Source: Flavivirga sp. 57AJ16
GTDB taxonomy: Bacteria > Bacteroidota > Bacteroidia > Flavobacteriales > Flavobacteriaceae
Assembly: GCF_028736925.1 (NCBI RefSeq)
Contig: NZ_JAQZAT010000010.1
Span: 145,456-209,455 of the forward strand
DNA: 64,000 nt
Reading direction: 5' to 3'
Below are positions 62,401-64,000 of this stretch, one piece after another. Made by a program: the position numbers and the translations under genes. Under the pieces are notes generated by a model. That model had not been told where the DNA came from, searched no databases, and worked only from the letters and a program-made list of their open reading frames with translations. Positions within the stretch are counted from its first letter, which is position 1; the number at the start of each line of letters is the position of its first letter.

Positions 62401-62880
62401 TTTTAGCATGATAGGAAATCCAATTTTTTCAGCTTCACTTAAAGCTGTTTTTATATTGTTTAGAGGCTTGATATTGCTTTTTATAATAGGAATATTATTA
62501 TCTAGGGCCACTTTTTTAGCTGTGATTTTATCACCTAAAGACTTTAAAACAGCTACTTTTGGTCCAACGAAAATGATGTTGTTATCTTCACAAGCTTGTG
62601 CAAAATCTGCATTTTCGGAAAGAAAACCATAACCGGGATGAATAGCATCTGCACCACTTTCTAATGCAATTTTTATAATAATGTTTATGTTCAAGTATGG
62701 TTTTAAAGGATCATTGTCTTCACCTATTTGATAAGCTTCATCAGCTTTGTGCCTATGCAGGGAATATCTGTCTTCAAATGTGTAAATACCAATGGTTTTT
62801 ACGCCAATTTCTGCACATGCCCTAAAAACTCTTATCGCAATTTCGCCACGATTAGCGACCAATACTTTTTTAATTTCCAT
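59428..62880 (-). CDS. pyc: Pyruvate carboxylase
   Basis: 1150 aa, the full single-chain length. It makes oxaloacetate from pyruvate, bicarbonate and ATP (anaplerosis). Biotin carboxylase domain ~1-460: HPGYGFLSENADFA, KAASGGGGRGMRVI and FIEVNPRIQVEHTVTE. Carboxyltransferase ~530-810: HFTDTTMRDAHQSLLATRMR and IHLHTHDTSS. PYC/OADA region to ~1010. C-terminal biotinyl domain with the modified Lys in EAMKMETTI near residue 1116. ATG at 62880; cytoplasmic, single gene. Confidence 0.97.
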   Translation of the reverse strand: MEIKKVLVANRGEIAIRVFRACAEIGVKTIGIYTFEDRYSLHRHKADEAYQIGEDNDPLKPYLNINIIIKIALESGADAIHPGYGFLSENADFAQACEDNNIIFVGPKVAVLKSLGDKITAKKVALDNNIPIIKSNIKPLNNIKTALSEAEKIGFPIMLKAASGGGGRGMRVIRKEEELKSAFNESKREALNAFGDDTVFLEKFVENPKHIEIQIVADNHGNMVHLYERDCSVQRRYQKVIEFAPSYGLKEETKTALYQYAINICKAVDYNNIGTVEFLVDADDSIYFIEVNPRIQVEHTVTEVVTNIDLVKTQLFVAGGYKLSDQQIKIANQETIKVTGYALQCRITTEDPQNDFKPDYGTISAYRSASGFGIRLDAGSIYQGVTISPFFDSMLVKVTANSRTLDGASRKVIRALSEFRIRGVKTNIPFLINILKHDTFKEGKVTVNFIKSNPDLFNFSIPRNRATKLITYLGDIIINGNEDIKKLDTSKTFVKPKIPKFDVTANYPEGTKDLLTKLGPEKFSKWLKHEKKVHFTDTTMRDAHQSLLATRMRTYDMMKVAEGYAKNHPEIFSMEVWGGATFDVCMRFLQENPWERLQMLRKAMPNILLQMLIRGSNGVGYKAYPDNLIEKFVEQSWEHGIDIFRIFDSLNWMESIAPCIDHVRKKTKGLAEGSICYTSDILNPKNTKYNLKYYTSLAKDIENAGAHILAIKDMAGLLKPHAAFELISALKQKVNIPIHLHTHDTSSIQSATYLKAVEAGVDVVDVALGGLSGLTSQPNFNAIVEMLRFDAREPSINIDSLNDYSNYWGAVREYYYPFESGLKSGSGEVFKHEIPGGQYSNLKPQAQALGLEDRFHEITKMYGEVNQLFGDIIKVTPSSKVVGDMAQYLVSNRLTIKDVLERGHSISFPQSVVSFFKGDLGQPVGGFPKKLQKLILKDQKPYSDRPNAHMPPIDLEEDYKLFKKTFEKGMGRPIDFTDFLSYNLYPKVFTDAYNKHLKYGNLMHLPTKNFFYGMDVGENIIVPIDKGKTILITLESVGEPNALGMVTVYFRVNGQGRSVEIKNNAIKVDKVEHVKADKANEKQIGAPLQGMLSTILVKKGEQVAKNQPLFIIEAMKMETTITAIEKGTIKRIVLKAGTMVNSEDLVLQLE

Positions 62881-63054
62881 TTATTAAATAATTTCCGTTA
62901 TATGTTATATAAGATTATAAACTTAATAAATTATGGTGAATAATTAAGTTGATTTTTATATAATTGACAGTTTATGTGGATTCGATTATTAATAATGTAA
63001 TTTTAATTTTATAAGCTTTTAAAAAAAATTATTTTTACCCAAAAAAAGATACTC

Positions 63055-63786
63055 ATGAGAATATTTGCTATAGGGGACATTCATGGCGGTTTAAAGGCTT
63101 TAATTCAAGTATTGAACAAAATTGAAATTAAAGATGGGGATACCCTTATTTTTATGGGTGATTATGTAGATGGTTGGAGTGAATCGGCTCAGGTCATTCA
63201 GTTTTTAATAGAATTATCCCAAAAAATAAATAGTGTTTTTATAAAGGGCAATCACGATGTTTGGTGTGAGAACTGGTTGCGATCCGATGATGTGGATCCT
63301 ATTTGGTATATGCACGGTGGAAAAGAAACTATTGAAAGTTATGCTCCTTTTTCTGAAGATGAAAAAAAGAAACATTTAGCATTTTTTGAAAACATGCCAT
63401 TATATTACATTGATGATAAAAATCGTTTATTTGTACACGCAGGTTTTACATCGATGCATGGTGTGGAAAAAGAAGTGTACAAAGAAACATTTTATTTTGA
63501 TAGGACACTTTGGGAGATGGCCTTAACAAAGGACAGTAATATAAGCGAAGACTCTCTTATGTATCCTAACCGTTTAAAACATTATAAAGAAATTTATATA
63601 GGACATACGCCCACTACTAATTTTAAATCTGATACCCCAATGCATGCCGGTAATGTTTGGAATATTGATACAGGTGCTGCATTCAAAGGGAAGTTGTCCG
63701 CCATAGACTTAGATTCAAAAGCTATTTTTCAAAGTGATAATTTGCCAGCATTATACCCTAATGAAAAGGGGAGGAATAAGGATTGA
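63055..63786 (+). CDS. Metallophosphoesterase (PPP-type serine/threonine phosphatase-like)
   Basis: 243 aa. Motifs of the calcineurin-like fold: GDIHGGLKAL, GDYVDGW, KGNHDVWCENW, LFVHAGFTS and IYIGHTPTTNF, supplying the two-metal ligands (Asp, His, Asp, Asn, His, His). Closest in plan to bacterial PPP protein phosphatases and Ap4A-type hydrolases; which activity applies is uncertain. ATG at 63055. Confidence 0.9.
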   Translation: MRIFAIGDIHGGLKALIQVLNKIEIKDGDTLIFMGDYVDGWSESAQVIQFLIELSQKINSVFIKGNHDVWCENWLRSDDVDPIWYMHGGKETIESYAPFSEDEKKKHLAFFENMPLYYIDDKNRLFVHAGFTSMHGVEKEVYKETFYFDRTLWEMALTKDSNISEDSLMYPNRLKHYKEIYIGHTPTTNFKSDTPMHAGNVWNIDTGAAFKGKLSAIDLDSKAIFQSDNLPALYPNEKGRNKD

Positions 63787-63806
63787 CATTCCTGCCTTAC
63801 TTAAAT

Positions 63807-63887
63807 AACGTGAGTTCGATTTAAAACAAGGGAATTTTTAACAATAAATTCACTAATAAAGCGATTTGTCGCCTTGAGCGCAGTCCT
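63807..63887 (+). mobile_element. AACGTG-ended MITE, truncated copy
   Basis: AACGTGAGTTCGATTTAA to about GAGCGCAGTCC, identical in order to one half of 40854-41069 (inverted); the other half is missing. The remaining 113 bp to the window edge show nothing else. Confidence 0.6.
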
Positions 63888-64000
63888 TTAGATTTGTATA
63901 ATAGATTATATCTATAATGATGATGATGATTAAAGAGGGGGTGCAGGGGGAGACTCATAGCTAATAAAAATGTTAATAACTTTGAATTGATGAATAAATA

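Overview
This is AT-rich chromosomal DNA from a member of the Bacteroidota, most probably a marine Flavobacteriaceae. The evidence is start codons with no Shine-Dalgarno pairing, several upstream TAnnTTTG (-7 type) promoter boxes, LytTR-type two-component systems, a mevalonate-pathway operon, GH92/GH130 glycan enzymes and secreted lipoproteins. No tRNA, rRNA or CRISPR array was found. Family names come from recognised motifs; nothing was searched.

Layout. 1-3.7 kb: leftward assimilatory sulfate-reduction operon (DUF2061, cysH, cysD, cysN, start of a sulfite/nitrite reductase), with hairpin repeats in its gene gaps. 4.6-7 kb: an Rrf2 regulator and a LytS/LytTR-type two-component system. 7.4-11.2 kb: a tightly coupled GH130 - two unknown small genes - GH92 operon for mannose-rich glycans. 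11.2-14.4 kb: a pile-up of nested small repeats around one small membrane protein. 14.6-19.4 kb: a GAF protein and an HD phosphohydrolase fused to a Pycsar-effector-like membrane domain, the latter bracketed by MITE-like elements. 19.5-30.5 kb: msrB/msrA, housekeeping genes, the mevalonate operon (with a four-helix-bundle gene inserted), an RluB-like protein that has lost its catalytic Asp, and a HAD phosphatase.

30.5-43.2 kb is the accessory heart of the window. A triple-nested repeat is followed by a two-gene unit of very large unrecognised proteins (608 and 1191 aa). The first resembles TULIP/P47-type lipid-binding proteins; the second combines a propeller-like N-terminus with a long amphipathic helical region. 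Next come a TPR histidine kinase/LytTR pair and an IS4-family element. 43.6-53.6 kb: small conserved proteins, a mannosyltransferase, two GT2 glycosyltransferases, a MORN-like protein, and a polyferredoxin/flavoprotein pair. 54.7-63.8 kb: DUF547, outer-membrane proteins, a GH113-like lipoprotein, pyruvate carboxylase and a metallophosphoesterase.

The strongest pattern across the window is a set of short inverted-repeat elements. The IS4-family copy (41500-42980) has the same ends (AACTACCGTGTGTACA) as three MITEs of about 210 bp, and all four insertions lie inside DNA palindromes. Two copies of one host repeat even carry the MITE in different hairpins, so each copy shows the empty site of the other. 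Longer elements with related ends (CTACGGTGTACCCACA) sit three times out of three inside REP-like CCTGCC/GGCAGG palindromes. At least seven further inverted-repeat families are present, some supplying stop codons or coding sequence to genes.
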